DNA of 64,000 nt from positions 310,001 to 374,000 of the forward strand of contig NZ_SZVW01000002.1 of the NCBI RefSeq assembly GCF_007655005.1. Reading direction: 5' to 3'. The translations under genes were made by a program, and so were the position numbers. The DNA comes from Streptomyces tibetensis. GTDB taxonomy: Bacteria; Actinomycetota; Actinomycetes; Streptomycetales; Streptomycetaceae. The notes beneath the pieces were generated by a model. The model had not been told where the DNA came from, ran no database searches, and saw only the letters and a list, made by a program, of their open reading frames with translations. Positions 39,871-49,011 of this stretch are shown here, in pieces. Each line of letters begins with the position of its first letter. Positions within the stretch are counted from its first letter, which is position 1.

Positions 39871-42387
39871 ATGCCTCGACGGACAGGTGCCCGGCGCCGC
39901 CTCGGTTCCATACGCCTCTCCCTGGTGCTCCTGGCCCTCGTGCCCAGCGTCACCCTCGCCGCGATGTGGGGCGTGACGACGATCCAGATGTTCTCGGAGG
40001 GCCTCAGGCTGCGCGACCAGACGGAGCTCAGCCGGTCGACCGGCGCCATGGGCACCGAAGCGACGCTCGCCCTGCAGCGGGAGCGCAGTCTGTCGGCCGC
40101 CTGGCTGGCCTCCGTGAAGGGCTCGCGGGCTGCGCTCGACGCCCAGCGCGCGGAGACCGACAAGGCGGTGGCCAAGCTGGTCGGGCAGGCGGGCGCGATC
40201 GAGAAGGCACCCGCGCGCATATCCGACCGGTTGTACTCGGTGCTGGGCTCGGTGGGCAGCCTGGAGTACTACCGGGACCAGGTGGACCATCCGACGGACA
40301 TCACCGCGCAGCAGGCGCTGGACCAGTACTCGTCGATCATCGACGACCAGATCCACGCCTTCCAGGAGCTGTCCCAGGTCGACGACGGTGACCTCACCTC
40401 GCAGGCCGGCCCGCTGATCGGTCTGGAGCACGCGGCGGAGCTGGTCTCCCGGGAGGACGCGCAGCTGACCCTGGCCTGGCCGACCGGGCACCTGGACGAC
40501 AAGACGTGGACGCAGTTCACGGAGGTGGTGAACACCCGGCGCTGGCTGGTCCAGGACCAGGTCGTGCCGCAGCTGACGGGCGGCGCCAAGACGCAGACCG
40601 AGCGGATCCTGGCGAGCCGGGACTGGCAGACGCTGCAGTCCGTCGAGGACCGGGTGCTGGCGTCGCGCAACGCGAGCGGCAGCGCCGACCGGATCGCCCT
40701 GCCGGACGCGCAGAAGCAGTGGTCCGCCGCCATGGACAAGCTGTCCGACCAGTACACGACCCTCATCGAGCAGCAGACGGCGAGCCTGCTGCAGCGCAGC
40801 GCCGAAAAGGCGGACGCTTTGCTGCTCAAGGCGGCCCTGCTGAGCGCCGGCGGGCTGCTCGCACTGCTGCTGTGCGTCGGCATGTCGTGGCGGATCACCC
40901 GCTCGCTGTCCCGGCGGCTGCGCGGCCTGCGCCGGGCCGCCGTCAGCCTCGCGCAGGAGCGGCTGCCCGACGTGGTGGCGCGGCTGGAGCGGGGCGAGAC
41001 GGTCGACCCGGAGTCGGCGACCACCCCCCTGGACTACGGACACGACGAACTGGGCGAGGTGGCTCGGGCGTTCAACGCCGCCCAGCGCACGGCCGTGCAC
41101 ACCGCCGTCGAACTCGCCGACACCCGGCGCGGCTTCCAGAAGATCATCCTGGGCATCGCCCGGCAGAGCCAGAACCTGGTCAACCTCCAGCTGAGCAAGC
41201 TCGACACGCTGGAGCGCGAGCACACCGACCCCGACATCCTCAAAGGCCTGTACGAACTGGACTCCACGGCCAGCCAGTTGCGCCGCTACGAGGAGAACCT
41301 GGTCATCGTCAGCGGTGAACGGCCCGGCCGCAGCTGGAGCGAGCCGGTGGCGCTGATGGACATCCTGCGCAGCGCGGTCGGGGAGGTCGCCGAGTACCAG
41401 CGGGTGGAGGTGCTCACCGAGGAGGAGGTGTGCCTCGCACCGCCCGCGGTCGCCGACGTCATCCATCTCCTGGCCGAACTCATCGACAACGCGACCGCGT
41501 ACTCCCCCGCCCCGAGTGCCGTCACCGTACGGGCCCAGATGGTGGCCAAGGGCCTGGCCGTCGAGATCGAGGACCGGGGCCTCGGCATGTCGGAGGAGGA
41601 CTACGCGTCCTTCAACGAACAGCTCGCGGTGCCCCCGCAGTTCGACGTGGTGGCACTCGCCGACGACCTGCGCCTCGGCATGTTCGTGATCGCCCAGCTG
41701 GCGCACCGGCACGGCATCGCCGTCACCCTGCGCGCGTCGCCCTACGGCGGGACCACGGCGATCGTGCTGATCCCGCACGAGATCGTGGTACGGGAGCCGA
41801 CGGGCGGCGCGGCGCCGCAGCCGCGGGCCGCCGGGGCCAAAACCGGTCCGGACGGACTCGCGTCCCCGGCCGGCCCGCGAGGACCGGGCGGCGGCGCGAA
41901 GGACGGCGACGTCCAGGAGGACGGGCTGCCGGCGGTGGACGGACGGGATGCGAAGGACACCCAGCCGAGCGGGGCACCGCAGCGCGCCGGGGCATCGAGG
42001 GGAACCGGGGCACCGGGGGGAACCGGGAGCGCCGCCGGGTCCGTTCGCGAGCTCAGAGCCCTCGTCACGGCCCGCACCGCCTCCGCCGTCCCGTCCGCCG
42101 ACCGCGAGGTCGTCCCCCGCCGGGACGGACTCGCCCCGCTGCCCCGCAGGGTGCCGCAGACCAGCCTGGTGGACGAGCTGCGCGAGGAGGCCGCACCGGC
42201 CGTCGACGACGGCTCGCTCGACGACTTCACCGCGGAGGCCGCCGCGTCCTCCCTGGCCGGCTTCCAGCGCGGCACGCTCCGGGCCCGTGACGACGACGCC
42301 GAGCCGCCCCACCCCGACGAGACGGCCGTGGTGCCCCGGCAGGCCGCCGCCGATCCCGTCGCCCCGACTCCGCCCGCCGACCGCTGA
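39871..42387 (+). CDS. cvnA: conservon sensor kinase CvnA with nitrate/nitrite-sensing domain
   Basis: An 838-residue membrane sensor: N-terminal helix, extracytoplasmic NIT-type (nitrate/nitrite-sensing) helical domain (about 40-300), second membrane helix (ALLSAGGLLALLLCVGMSW), HAMP, dimerisation region, and an ATPase domain with ELIDNATAYSP (N box), EDRGLGMS (G1) and ASPYGGTTA. The low-complexity C-terminal tail (from about 650) is Gly/Pro/Ala-rich. In conservon kinases I remember LDHLATR at the expected phosphoacceptor; here it is LDSTASQ (Ser465). The ATG at 39871 follows AGGACG. It leads cvnB, cvnC and cvnD. Confidence 0.9.
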   Translation: MPRRTGARRRLGSIRLSLVLLALVPSVTLAAMWGVTTIQMFSEGLRLRDQTELSRSTGAMGTEATLALQRERSLSAAWLASVKGSRAALDAQRAETDKAVAKLVGQAGAIEKAPARISDRLYSVLGSVGSLEYYRDQVDHPTDITAQQALDQYSSIIDDQIHAFQELSQVDDGDLTSQAGPLIGLEHAAELVSREDAQLTLAWPTGHLDDKTWTQFTEVVNTRRWLVQDQVVPQLTGGAKTQTERILASRDWQTLQSVEDRVLASRNASGSADRIALPDAQKQWSAAMDKLSDQYTTLIEQQTASLLQRSAEKADALLLKAALLSAGGLLALLLCVGMSWRITRSLSRRLRGLRRAAVSLAQERLPDVVARLERGETVDPESATTPLDYGHDELGEVARAFNAAQRTAVHTAVELADTRRGFQKIILGIARQSQNLVNLQLSKLDTLEREHTDPDILKGLYELDSTASQLRRYEENLVIVSGERPGRSWSEPVALMDILRSAVGEVAEYQRVEVLTEEEVCLAPPAVADVIHLLAELIDNATAYSPAPSAVTVRAQMVAKGLAVEIEDRGLGMSEEDYASFNEQLAVPPQFDVVALADDLRLGMFVIAQLAHRHGIAVTLRASPYGGTTAIVLIPHEIVVREPTGGAAPQPRAAGAKTGPDGLASPAGPRGPGGGAKDGDVQEDGLPAVDGRDAKDTQPSGAPQRAGASRGTGAPGGTGSAAGSVRELRALVTARTASAVPSADREVVPRRDGLAPLPRRVPQTSLVDELREEAAPAVDDGSLDDFTAEAAASSLAGFQRGTLRARDDDAEPPHPDETAVVPRQAAADPVAPTPPADR

Positions 42388-42401
42388 CGAAGGACACCGC
42401 A

Positions 42402-42833
42402 ATGACACGCCCCATCCCCGCCACGCACACCCAGCTCGACCAGCTGCTGACCGGACTCGTGGAGCGGGTCGCCGACGTGAACCAGGCCGTGGTGCTCTCC
42501 GAGGACGGCCTGGTGGTCAGCAAGTCCACCGGATTCCTGCGCGACGACGCCGAGCGGCTCGCGGCGACCGCGTCGGGGCTGATGAGCCTCAGCAAGGGCG
42601 TCAGCATGGACTTCCGGGGCGGTCCGGTGCGCCAGGCGCTCATCGAGATGGCCAACAGCTACCTGATCCTGACCTCCGCCGGCCCCGGCGCGCATCTGGT
42701 CGTGCTGACCGGCCCGGGCGCGGACGTCGGGGTGGTGGCGTATCAGATGAACATGCTGGTGAAGAAGATCGGCGAGCACCTCAGCGCGGCACCCCGGGGC
42801 ATGGCAGGCCCCGTCGTCGATCCCGGCGTGTGA
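42402..42833 (+). CDS. cvnB: conservon roadblock/LC7 protein CvnB
   Basis: A 143-residue roadblock/LC7-fold protein, the second conservon component, expected to bridge the CvnA kinase and the CvnD GTPase at the membrane. The fold is indicated by LDQLLTGLVERVADVNQAVVLSEDGLVVS, a GLMSLSKGV helix and the final strand and helix VGVVAYQMNMLVKKIGEHL. It starts 14 bp after cvnA, with AAGGA before the ATG. Confidence 0.94.
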   Translation: MTRPIPATHTQLDQLLTGLVERVADVNQAVVLSEDGLVVSKSTGFLRDDAERLAATASGLMSLSKGVSMDFRGGPVRQALIEMANSYLILTSAGPGAHLVVLTGPGADVGVVAYQMNMLVKKIGEHLSAAPRGMAGPVVDPGV

Positions 42834-42834
42834 G

Positions 42835-43194
42835 GTGGACGTAGGTGATCCGGCGGGCCGGCTCGTCAGGCCGTTCGCTCTGACCGGTGGCCGGACCCGC
42901 CCCAGCCGGGCCGACTTCACGCTCATCTCGACGGTCACGGCGGTCGATCCGCCGCCCGCCACGGCGGTCCGGTGCCAGCCCGAGCACACCCGGATCCTGC
43001 GGCTGTGCGCCGAGCCGGTCGCCGTGGCGGAGCTGGCCGCCCGGCTCGACCTGCCGGTGAGCGTGGTCGCCATCATGCTGTGCGACCTGCTGGAGGCGGG
43101 CCGGATCACCGTCCGCCCGCCGCGCCTCGTCTCCCGTACCTCCCCGGACCTGGACCTGCTGCAGAAAGTGAGGGACGGCCTTGGCCGGCTCTGA
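42835..43194 (+). CDS. cvnC: conservon DUF742 protein CvnC
   Basis: A 119-residue DUF742 protein with the family's hallmark opening RLVRPFALTGGRTRPS, winged-helix-like core (EHTRILRLCAEPVAVAELAARLDLPVSVVAIMLCDLL) and SPDLDLLQKVRDGL at the C-terminus. GTG at 42835-42837 is one base after the cvnB stop. It overlaps the cvnD start, so all four conservon genes are tightly coupled. Confidence 0.93.
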   Translation: MDVGDPAGRLVRPFALTGGRTRPSRADFTLISTVTAVDPPPATAVRCQPEHTRILRLCAEPVAVAELAARLDLPVSVVAIMLCDLLEAGRITVRPPRLVSRTSPDLDLLQKVRDGLGRL

Positions 43195-43765
43195 CCTTGC
43201 CACTGACGCGTCTTCGGCACCCGACACGGTCAAGATACTCATCGCCGGGGGCTTCGGCGTCGGCAAGACCACCATGGTCGGGTCGGTCAGCGAGATCGTC
43301 CCGCTGCGCACCGAGGAACCCCTGACCATGGCCGGTCTGGGCATCGACGACCTCGACGGCATCGAGGAGAAGCGGGCCACCACCGTGGCCCTGGACTTCG
43401 GCCGGATCACCATCAGCCGGGAACTGGTGCTGTACCTGTTCGGTACGCCGGGGCAGCAGCGGTTCTGGTTCATGTGGAACGACCTGGCGCTCGGCGCGCT
43501 CGGGGCCGTGGTCCTGGTCGACGTGCGCAGACCCCGGTCCAGCTTCGCGGCGATCGACTTCTTCGAGCGCCGGGGCATTCCGTTCGTCGTCGGTGTCAAC
43601 GGCTTCCACGGCGAACACCCTTATCCGCCGGAGGACATCAGGGAGGCGCTGGCGGTGCCGGACCACGTCCGGGTGCTGCTGTGCGACGCCCGGGACCGGG
43701 AGTCGTGCCGGGACGTGCTGATCGCCCTGATCGACCAGTTGATCGCGTCGGCGGTGCAGACGTAG
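43181..43765 (+). CDS. cvnD: conservon Ras-like GTPase CvnD
   Basis: A 194-residue small GTPase. P-loop GGFGVGKTTM, switch region TTVALDFGRI, and GTPGQ at the G3 position are clear. The G4 motif is VNGF rather than NKxD, as is normal for CvnD proteins. TTG at 43181 has GAGGG upstream and overlaps the cvnC stop. The GTPase likely acts as the switch of a membrane complex with CvnA-C. A 15-copy octamer array begins 55 bp after the stop. Confidence 0.94.
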   Translation: MAGSDLATDASSAPDTVKILIAGGFGVGKTTMVGSVSEIVPLRTEEPLTMAGLGIDDLDGIEEKRATTVALDFGRITISRELVLYLFGTPGQQRFWFMWNDLALGALGAVVLVDVRRPRSSFAAIDFFERRGIPFVVGVNGFHGEHPYPPEDIREALAVPDHVRVLLCDARDRESCRDVLIALIDQLIASAVQT

Positions 43766-43820
43766 GGCGGCTGCCGTACGGGGCCGGCCCGGGCGGTTGC
43801 GGTCGCCCGGGCCGGTCCCC

Positions 43821-43940
43821 CTCAGGCCCTCAGGCCGTCAGGCCGTCAGGCCGTCAGGCCGTCAGGCCCTCAGGCCCTCAGACCGTCAGCCCCTCAGGCC
43901 GTCAGACCCTCAGGCCGTCAGACCCTCAAGCCCTCAAGCC
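43821..43940. repeat. tandem octamer array, [C/G]TCAGGCC-type, 15 copies
   Basis: Fifteen consecutive 8-bp units with consensus [C/G]TCA[G/A]GCC fill most of the 191-bp gap between convergent cvnD and the osmoprotectant-binding-protein gene. The first base alternates C/G in runs and units 8, 11, 13-15 carry G-to-A changes. Confidence 0.95.
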
Positions 43941-43956
43941 CGGGGCCCTCAGGACG

Positions 43957-44913
43957 TCAGTTCAGGCCCGCCGACTTCAGCCACGCCGTCGCGACCTCCA
44001 GCGGGTCCTTCTTCTCGAGCTGCACCTGCGCGTCCAGTTTCAGGAGCGTCTTGGTGTCCAGCTCGGCGGAGACGGCGTCGAGTGCGTCGACGCCCTTCTG
44101 GTTGAGACCGCTCTTGTTGACCAGCGGGGTGACGTTGGCGAACCCGAAGAGGTTCTCCGGGTCCTTCAGGACGACGAACTTCTCCTTCACGATGGTCGGG
44201 TCCGTGGTGAAGACGTCCGCGGCCTGGATGGTGTTCTTGGCCAGGGCCGCCTGGGTGAGCGGGCCGCCCGCGTCGAGCGCCTTGAAGGACTTGAACTCCA
44301 GGCCGTACACCGACTTCAGGCCCTTCAGGCCCTGCTGCCGGGTCTGGAACTCGGGGGAACCCCCGATCACCAGGTCCGGGGCGGCGTCCTTGAGGTCCGC
44401 GAGGGTGGAGGAGGCGGTGAGCTTGTACTTCTCGGCCGTCTCGGCGTTGAGGGTGACCGAGTCCTTGTTCTCGGCGGGCGACGACTGAAGCAGCGTCAGC
44501 CTCTTGTCCAGCTTGGTCTTGACGGCCTCGTTCACCGCGTCGGGGGACTTCTGCTCGGCCTTGGGGTCCAGGTAGGCCAGCAGTGAGCCGTTGTACTCCG
44601 GCAGCACGGTGACGGAGCCGTTCTTCATCAGCCCGTACGACGTCTCACGGCTGCCGATGTTGTGCTTGTAGGTGACCTCGATGCCCTTGGCCTTGAGGGC
44701 CTCGCCGTAGATGTCGGCGAGCAGGGTGCTCTCGGCGAAGTTGTTGGAGCCGACGACCACGGTGCCGGCCTTCGCCTTCTCGCCCGCGAGGGGGTTGTCG
44801 GAGGAGTCTTTGGACGAACACCCCGCGAGCAGCGCCGCAGCGGCGGTGAGCGCGACGGCCGCCACGCTGGTGTGCCTCGTTCTGAACCTGCTGCTCTTCG
44901 CGGTGAAAGTCAT
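43957..44913 (-). CDS. osmoprotectant (glycine betaine/choline-type) ABC substrate-binding lipoprotein
   Basis: A 318-residue lipoprotein of the OpuBC/OsmF family. Lipobox LLAGC, then VVVGSNNFAESTLLADIYGEAL, NIGSRETSYGLM, LPEYNGSLLAYL, and a closing KDPLEVATAWLKSAGL. It binds quaternary-ammonium osmolytes outside the cell and delivers them to the two permeases. The ATG at 44913 gives a standard signal; a GTG 51 bases upstream is the alternative. Last gene of the four-gene importer operon, 72 bp after the preceding permease. Confidence 0.9.
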   Translation of the reverse strand: MTFTAKSSRFRTRHTSVAAVALTAAAALLAGCSSKDSSDNPLAGEKAKAGTVVVGSNNFAESTLLADIYGEALKAKGIEVTYKHNIGSRETSYGLMKNGSVTVLPEYNGSLLAYLDPKAEQKSPDAVNEAVKTKLDKRLTLLQSSPAENKDSVTLNAETAEKYKLTASSTLADLKDAAPDLVIGGSPEFQTRQQGLKGLKSVYGLEFKSFKALDAGGPLTQAALAKNTIQAADVFTTDPTIVKEKFVVLKDPENLFGFANVTPLVNKSGLNQKGVDALDAVSAELDTKTLLKLDAQVQLEKKDPLEVATAWLKSAGLN

Positions 44914-44985
44914 CCACCGATCCAATCCAGCCGCTTTGTGATCAGTCAAGAGCGTCCTGGTCACGGTTTGTTACAGACCCGACCG

Positions 44986-45651
44986 TCAACGCCGGCGCAC
45001 GCCCGGGGACACGGCCACCCGGCCCGCCACCCAGAACAGCGCCAGCGTGACGAGGGCCAGGACGGCCACCAGGGTGGCGCCGCCGACGACCTTCTCGTAG
45101 TCGCGCTGGTAGAGCCCGTCGACGATGTACCGGCCGAGGCCGCCCAGGCTGACGTAGGCGGCGATGGTGGCCGTCGACACGATCTGGATGGCCGCCGAGC
45201 GCAGACCGCTCAGGATCAGCGGCAGCGCGACCGGCAGTTCGACCTGGAACAGGATCCGCGACTCGTGCATGCCCATGCCGCGGGCGGCGTCGACCGGAGA
45301 GGGGTCGACGGTGCGCACCGCCTCGTAGGTGGTCACCAGGATCGGCGGCACGGCGAGGACGACCAGGGGGATCATCACGGGCAGCAGGCCGAAGCCCATC
45401 ACGATGACGATCAGCACCAGCAGGCCGAAACTGGGCAGTGCGCGGGCGGCGGTGGCGATGAAGGCGAGCGCGTTGCCGCCCCGCCCGGTGTGCCCGGTCA
45501 GCAGGCCGACGGGCAGGCCGATCGCGGCGGCGAGGGCCAGGGCGAGCAGGGAGTACTGGACGTGTTCGAGCAGGCGTTGCGGGATGCCGTCGTAGCCGTG
45601 CCAGTGGGCGCTGTCGCTGAAGAAGGCGTTGACGAAGTTCAGTACGTTCAC
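44986..45651 (-). CDS. osmoprotectant ABC transporter permease (second)
   Basis: A 221-residue inner-membrane permease of the OpuBB/ProW type, about five or six helices, with the EAVRTVDPSPVDAARGMGMHESRILFQVELPVALP coupling loop (EAA motif). GTG at 45649-45651 overlaps the stop of the first permease (GTGA), so it is translationally coupled. Pairs with the other permease to form the channel. Confidence 0.93.
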   Translation of the reverse strand: MNVLNFVNAFFSDSAHWHGYDGIPQRLLEHVQYSLLALALAAAIGLPVGLLTGHTGRGGNALAFIATAARALPSFGLLVLIVIVMGFGLLPVMIPLVVLAVPPILVTTYEAVRTVDPSPVDAARGMGMHESRILFQVELPVALPLILSGLRSAAIQIVSTATIAAYVSLGGLGRYIVDGLYQRDYEKVVGGATLVAVLALVTLALFWVAGRVAVSPGVRRR

Positions 45652-46352
45652 CGGGTCACGTCCTGGGGAGCGGGCAGGGGCTGCCGCACGCTGGTCTTCG
45701 GGCGCCTGCGGGTGCCGTTCGGCATCCACGGGGTGAGCGCGACGCGCAGCAGCACCAGCAGGGCGTCGCACGCGATGGCCAGGACGGCCGTGGTGATCAC
45801 GGAGTTCACGGCCAGTTCGGGTCGGTCGTACTTCTGCGCGTCGGCGAGGAGGTTGCCGAGCGCGCCCTGGTTGCCGATGAGGGTGCCGACGCTGACCAGG
45901 GAGATGCTGGAGACGGTGGCGACCCTGAGCCCGGCGATGATGGCGGGCACGGCGATCGGCAACTGCACCTGCACGTAACGCCGTACGGGTCCGAAGCCCA
46001 TGGCGGTGGCCGCGGCCAGCGTCTCCTGGGGCACGGACCGCACCCCGTCGACGATGGCCGGGAGCAGCACCACGAGGCTGTACACGGCCAGCGGGATCAT
46101 CACGGTCAGCTCGGTCTGGCCGGTGTAGTCGATGAGGACGACGAAGAAGGCCAGCGACGGGACGGCGTAGAGGATGGTGGTGGCGCCGAGCACCGGCGGG
46201 TACAGCCAGCGGAAGCGGACGCAGAGCTGGGCGAGCGGCAACGCGAGCAGCAGGCCGGCCAGAACGGGCAGCAGGGCCTCGCGCAGATGCAGTCCGATCA
46301 GGCCTGCGTAGCTGTGCTGGAGGTCGCTCGGGATGTCGAAGAAGCCGTTCAC
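45648..46352 (-). CDS. osmoprotectant ABC transporter permease (first)
   Basis: A 234-residue inner-membrane permease. Hydrophobic segments include LLPVLAGLLLALPLAQL and TVMIPLAVYSLVVLLPAIVDG, and the EAA loop reads ETLAAATAMGFGPVRRYVQVQLPIAVP. The GTG start at 46350-46352 overlaps the ATPase stop (GTGA). Part of the same operon. Confidence 0.93.
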   Translation of the reverse strand: MNGFFDIPSDLQHSYAGLIGLHLREALLPVLAGLLLALPLAQLCVRFRWLYPPVLGATTILYAVPSLAFFVVLIDYTGQTELTVMIPLAVYSLVVLLPAIVDGVRSVPQETLAAATAMGFGPVRRYVQVQLPIAVPAIIAGLRVATVSSISLVSVGTLIGNQGALGNLLADAQKYDRPELAVNSVITTAVLAIACDALLVLLRVALTPWMPNGTRRRPKTSVRQPLPAPQDVTR

Positions 46353-47473
46353 GACGCGACCTCGGCCACGTCGGCGTGGCCTGCGGCGTGGGCGCTGCGG
46401 ATCGCCTCGCCGATGGCCGCCTGCGAGACCACGCCGGTCACCCGCCCGGCGTCGTCCACGGCGACGGCCCAGCCGGCCGGGGAGAGCACGGCGCAGTCGA
46501 GGGCGGCCCGCAGGGAGTCGGTGCCGGGGACGAACGGCCGTCCGTGCGGCAGGAGGCGGCCGGGGTCGATGTCGCCGGCCGTCAGGTCCGCCGGCTCGGC
46601 CCAGCCGAGGGGCTTCCCCTCGGCGTCGGTGACCAGCAGCCAGGGGGCGTCGGCGGCGGCGATCCGCTCGGCGGTGGCGTCGGCCGGGATCACCGGGCCG
46701 GTGGTCAGCGGGAGTTCGGCGGAGGGGAAGAACGACAGCCGCCGGATGCCGCGGTCGGCTCCGAGGAAGTCTTCGACGAAGGCGTCGGCGGGGCTGGACA
46801 GCAGCTCGGCCGGGGGCGCGTACTGGGCGAGGTGACCGCCCTCGCGCATCACGGCGACCATCGTGCCGAGTTTGATCGCCTCGTCGATGTCGTGGGTGAC
46901 GAAGACGATGGTCTTGCCCAGCTCGTCCTGGATGCGCAGCAGTTCGTCCTGGAGCCCCTTGCGCACGACCGGGTCGACCGCGGAGAACGGCTCGTCCATG
47001 AGCAGCACGGGCGGGTCGGCGGCGAGCGCCCGGGCCACGCCGACGCGCTGCTGCTGGCCGCCGGAGAGCTGGTACGGGTACCGCTTGGCGAGTGCGGCGT
47101 CGAGGCCCACGCGTTCCATCAGTTCCGCCGCCCGGGCCCGGGCCTTCTGCTTGCCCCAGCCGAGCACGCGGGGCACGGTGGCGATGTTGTCGAGGATCGT
47201 GCGGTGCTGGAAGAGGCCGGCGTTCTGGATGACGTACCCCATGGACCGGCGCAGGGTCGTGACGGGGCGGCGCTGGATGTCCTCGCCGTCGAGGAGGATC
47301 GTTCCCTCGCTCGGTTCGACCATCCTGTTGATCATGCGCAGGGTGGTCGTCTTGCCGCAGCCCGAGGGCCCGACGAGGACGGTGATCGAGCGGTCGGGTA
47401 TCTCCAGGGAGAGCCGGTCGACAGCCACCGTGCCGTCCGGATACCGCTTGGTGACTGATTCGATCCGTATCAA
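46349..47473 (-). CDS. osmoprotectant ABC transporter ATP-binding protein with CBS domains
   Basis: A 374-residue ABC ATPase: Walker [11 protein letters not shown]-loop YVIQNAG, signature [15 protein letters not shown], Walker [10 protein letters not shown]-loop FVTHD. The extra C-terminal part (about 255-374) contains two CBS motifs, which in OpuA-type ATPases sense ionic strength. TTG at 47471-47473 begins [14 protein letters not shown]. First gene of the operon ATPase-permease-permease-binding protein. Confidence 0.94.
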   Translation of the reverse strand: MIRIESVTKRYPDGTVAVDRLSLEIPDRSITVLVGPSGCGKTTTLRMINRMVEPSEGTILLDGEDIQRRPVTTLRRSMGYVIQNAGLFQHRTILDNIATVPRVLGWGKQKARARAAELMERVGLDAALAKRYPYQLSGGQQQRVGVARALAADPPVLLMDEPFSAVDPVVRKGLQDELLRIQDELGKTIVFVTHDIDEAIKLGTMVAVMREGGHLAQYAPPAELLSSPADAFVEDFLGADRGIRRLSFFPSAELPLTTGPVIPADATAERIAAADAPWLLVTDAEGKPLGWAEPADLTAGDIDPGRLLPHGRPFVPGTDSLRAALDCAVLSPAGWAVAVDDAGRVTGVVSQAAIGEAIRSAHAAGHADVAEVAS

Positions 47474-47553
47474 GGCGCCGGAGCCCTTCGGGTTGGCGGA
47501 AGCGTTGGCCAGGGTCGTACGGGCTGTTTCCGGACGAGTCTAGAGGGCGCCTG

Positions 47554-49011
47554 TCACCGGTCCGCAGGGCGTACGTCCCTCACGGGCAGGCGCACGGTGA
47601 ACACCGTCGCTCCCGGTGCGCTGTTCAGCTCGATGCGGCCGCGGTGGGCGCGGACCAGGGACTGGGCGACCGCAAGGCCCAGGCCGCTGCCGCCGCGGTC
47701 GCGGCTGCGGGCCTTGTCGACGCGGTAGAAGCGGTCGAAGACCCGGGCCCGGTCGTCGGGCGGGATGCCCGGACCGGTGTCGGCGACCCGCACCTCGGCC
47801 GCGCCGGGCACGAGGGCGACCTCCACCGACACCTTCGTCCCGGCGGGGGTGTGCACGGCGGCGTTGGTCAGCAGGTTGTCGACGACCTGCCGGATGCGCA
47901 GCGGGTCCATCGCCAGCGGCACCGGGCCGGGCCCCGCCAGGACGGTCAGCGGATGGTCGGGGCGACCGGCGCGGAAGGCGTCCGCGGCCTGGCCCACCAG
48001 CTCCACCAGGTCGGCGTCCTGCAACCGCAGCGGTGTCTCCACCTCCGCCGCGTCCAGCCGGGCGAGCAGCAGCAGGTCGTCCAGGAGGATGCCCATCCGG
48101 GCGGCCTCGGCGCGCAGCCGGGCCAGGTGCCGGTCGCGTTCCTCGGGGGCGTTGGCGGCGGCGTACTGGAAGAGGTCGGCGTAACCGCGCACCGACATCA
48201 GCGGGGTGCGCAGTTCGTGCGAGGCGTCGGCGACGAAGCGGCGCAACCGCTGCTCGGCCTCGGCGCGCACGGCGAGGGAGTCGTCGATGTGCTCCAGCAT
48301 CGTGTTGAAGGCGGTGCGCAGTTCGTCCACCTCGGGGCCGCCGTCCCGGCCGTCGGCGCGCAGCGGCAGCCGGGCCGCCGACTCGGTCAGGTCGTGCGAG
48401 GCGATGCCGTGCGCGGTGGACGCCATGTCGCTGAGCGGTTTCAGACCGCGGCGCAGCATCCGGCGGCCGAAGACGACCAGCGCGAGCAGGGCGAGGGCGA
48501 AGGTGACGACCTGGATCGTGATCAGCTGCCCGACCGTGTCCTCGATGTCCTCCATGGGCGCGGCGCTGACCAGGACCACCCCGGGCTCGACCTGGCAGGC
48601 GCGCAGCCGGTAGGAGCCCGCGCCCCTGAGGTGCTCGGTGCGCAGGATCTCCTTGTGCGCGGCGGTCTGGGCCCGGGCGAGGGAGGTGAAGTCGTCGACG
48701 TCCTCCGGCAGGTCGGCGGGGTCCTCGGGCCTGCGCAGCGCGGGTGTACCGTCCGACACGTCGTACACGGCGTAGAACCAGCTGTAGTACTTCTTGCCCG
48801 AGAGGGTGCCGTAGTCCGCGATGGACTTGGACTGGGCGATCTGGGCCTGTGCGAGCTGGGTGTCGAGCTGGGCCGACAGGTAGTCCCGCATGTACGTGGT
48901 CAGGGCGGTGCCGACGACGGCGAACACCACCAGGGACAGGGCGCCGAGACCCAGGGCCAGCCGGGTGCCCAGCCGCATCCTGCGGTAGGTCCGCCGCAGC
49001 CGGGCGATCAC
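47554..49011 (-). CDS. sensor histidine kinase (OmpR-type two-component system)
   Basis: A 485-residue membrane kinase: N-terminal helix, extracytoplasmic sensor of about 120 residues, second helix (TIQVVTFALALLALVVFG), HAMP, phosphoacceptor ADASHELRTPL, N-box QVVDNLLTNAAVHTP, G1 VADTGPGIP and G2 GGSGLGLAV. GTG at 49009-49011 overlaps the regulator stop (GTGA), so the pair is translationally coupled. The signal is unknown; the divergent flavin electron-transfer operon hints at envelope redox state. Confidence 0.94.
   Translation of the reverse strand: MIARLRRTYRRMRLGTRLALGLGALSLVVFAVVGTALTTYMRDYLSAQLDTQLAQAQIAQSKSIADYGTLSGKKYYSWFYAVYDVSDGTPALRRPEDPADLPEDVDDFTSLARAQTAAHKEILRTEHLRGAGSYRLRACQVEPGVVLVSAAPMEDIEDTVGQLITIQVVTFALALLALVVFGRRMLRRGLKPLSDMASTAHGIASHDLTESAARLPLRADGRDGGPEVDELRTAFNTMLEHIDDSLAVRAEAEQRLRRFVADASHELRTPLMSVRGYADLFQYAAANAPEERDRHLARLRAEAARMGILLDDLLLLARLDAAEVETPLRLQDADLVELVGQAADAFRAGRPDHPLTVLAGPGPVPLAMDPLRIRQVVDNLLTNAAVHTPAGTKVSVEVALVPGAAEVRVADTGPGIPPDDRARVFDRFYRVDKARSRDRGGSGLGLAVAQSLVRAHRGRIELNSAPGATVFTVRLPVRDVRPADR

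Noticed and set aside
43181..43765. CvnD as an inactive GTPase because NKxD is missing
   Set aside because: CvnD family members normally carry a variant G4 motif, so VNGF is not evidence of inactivity.
43821..43940. Octamer array considered as a CRISPR
   Set aside because: Units are contiguous 8-mers without spacers, and no cas genes are present.
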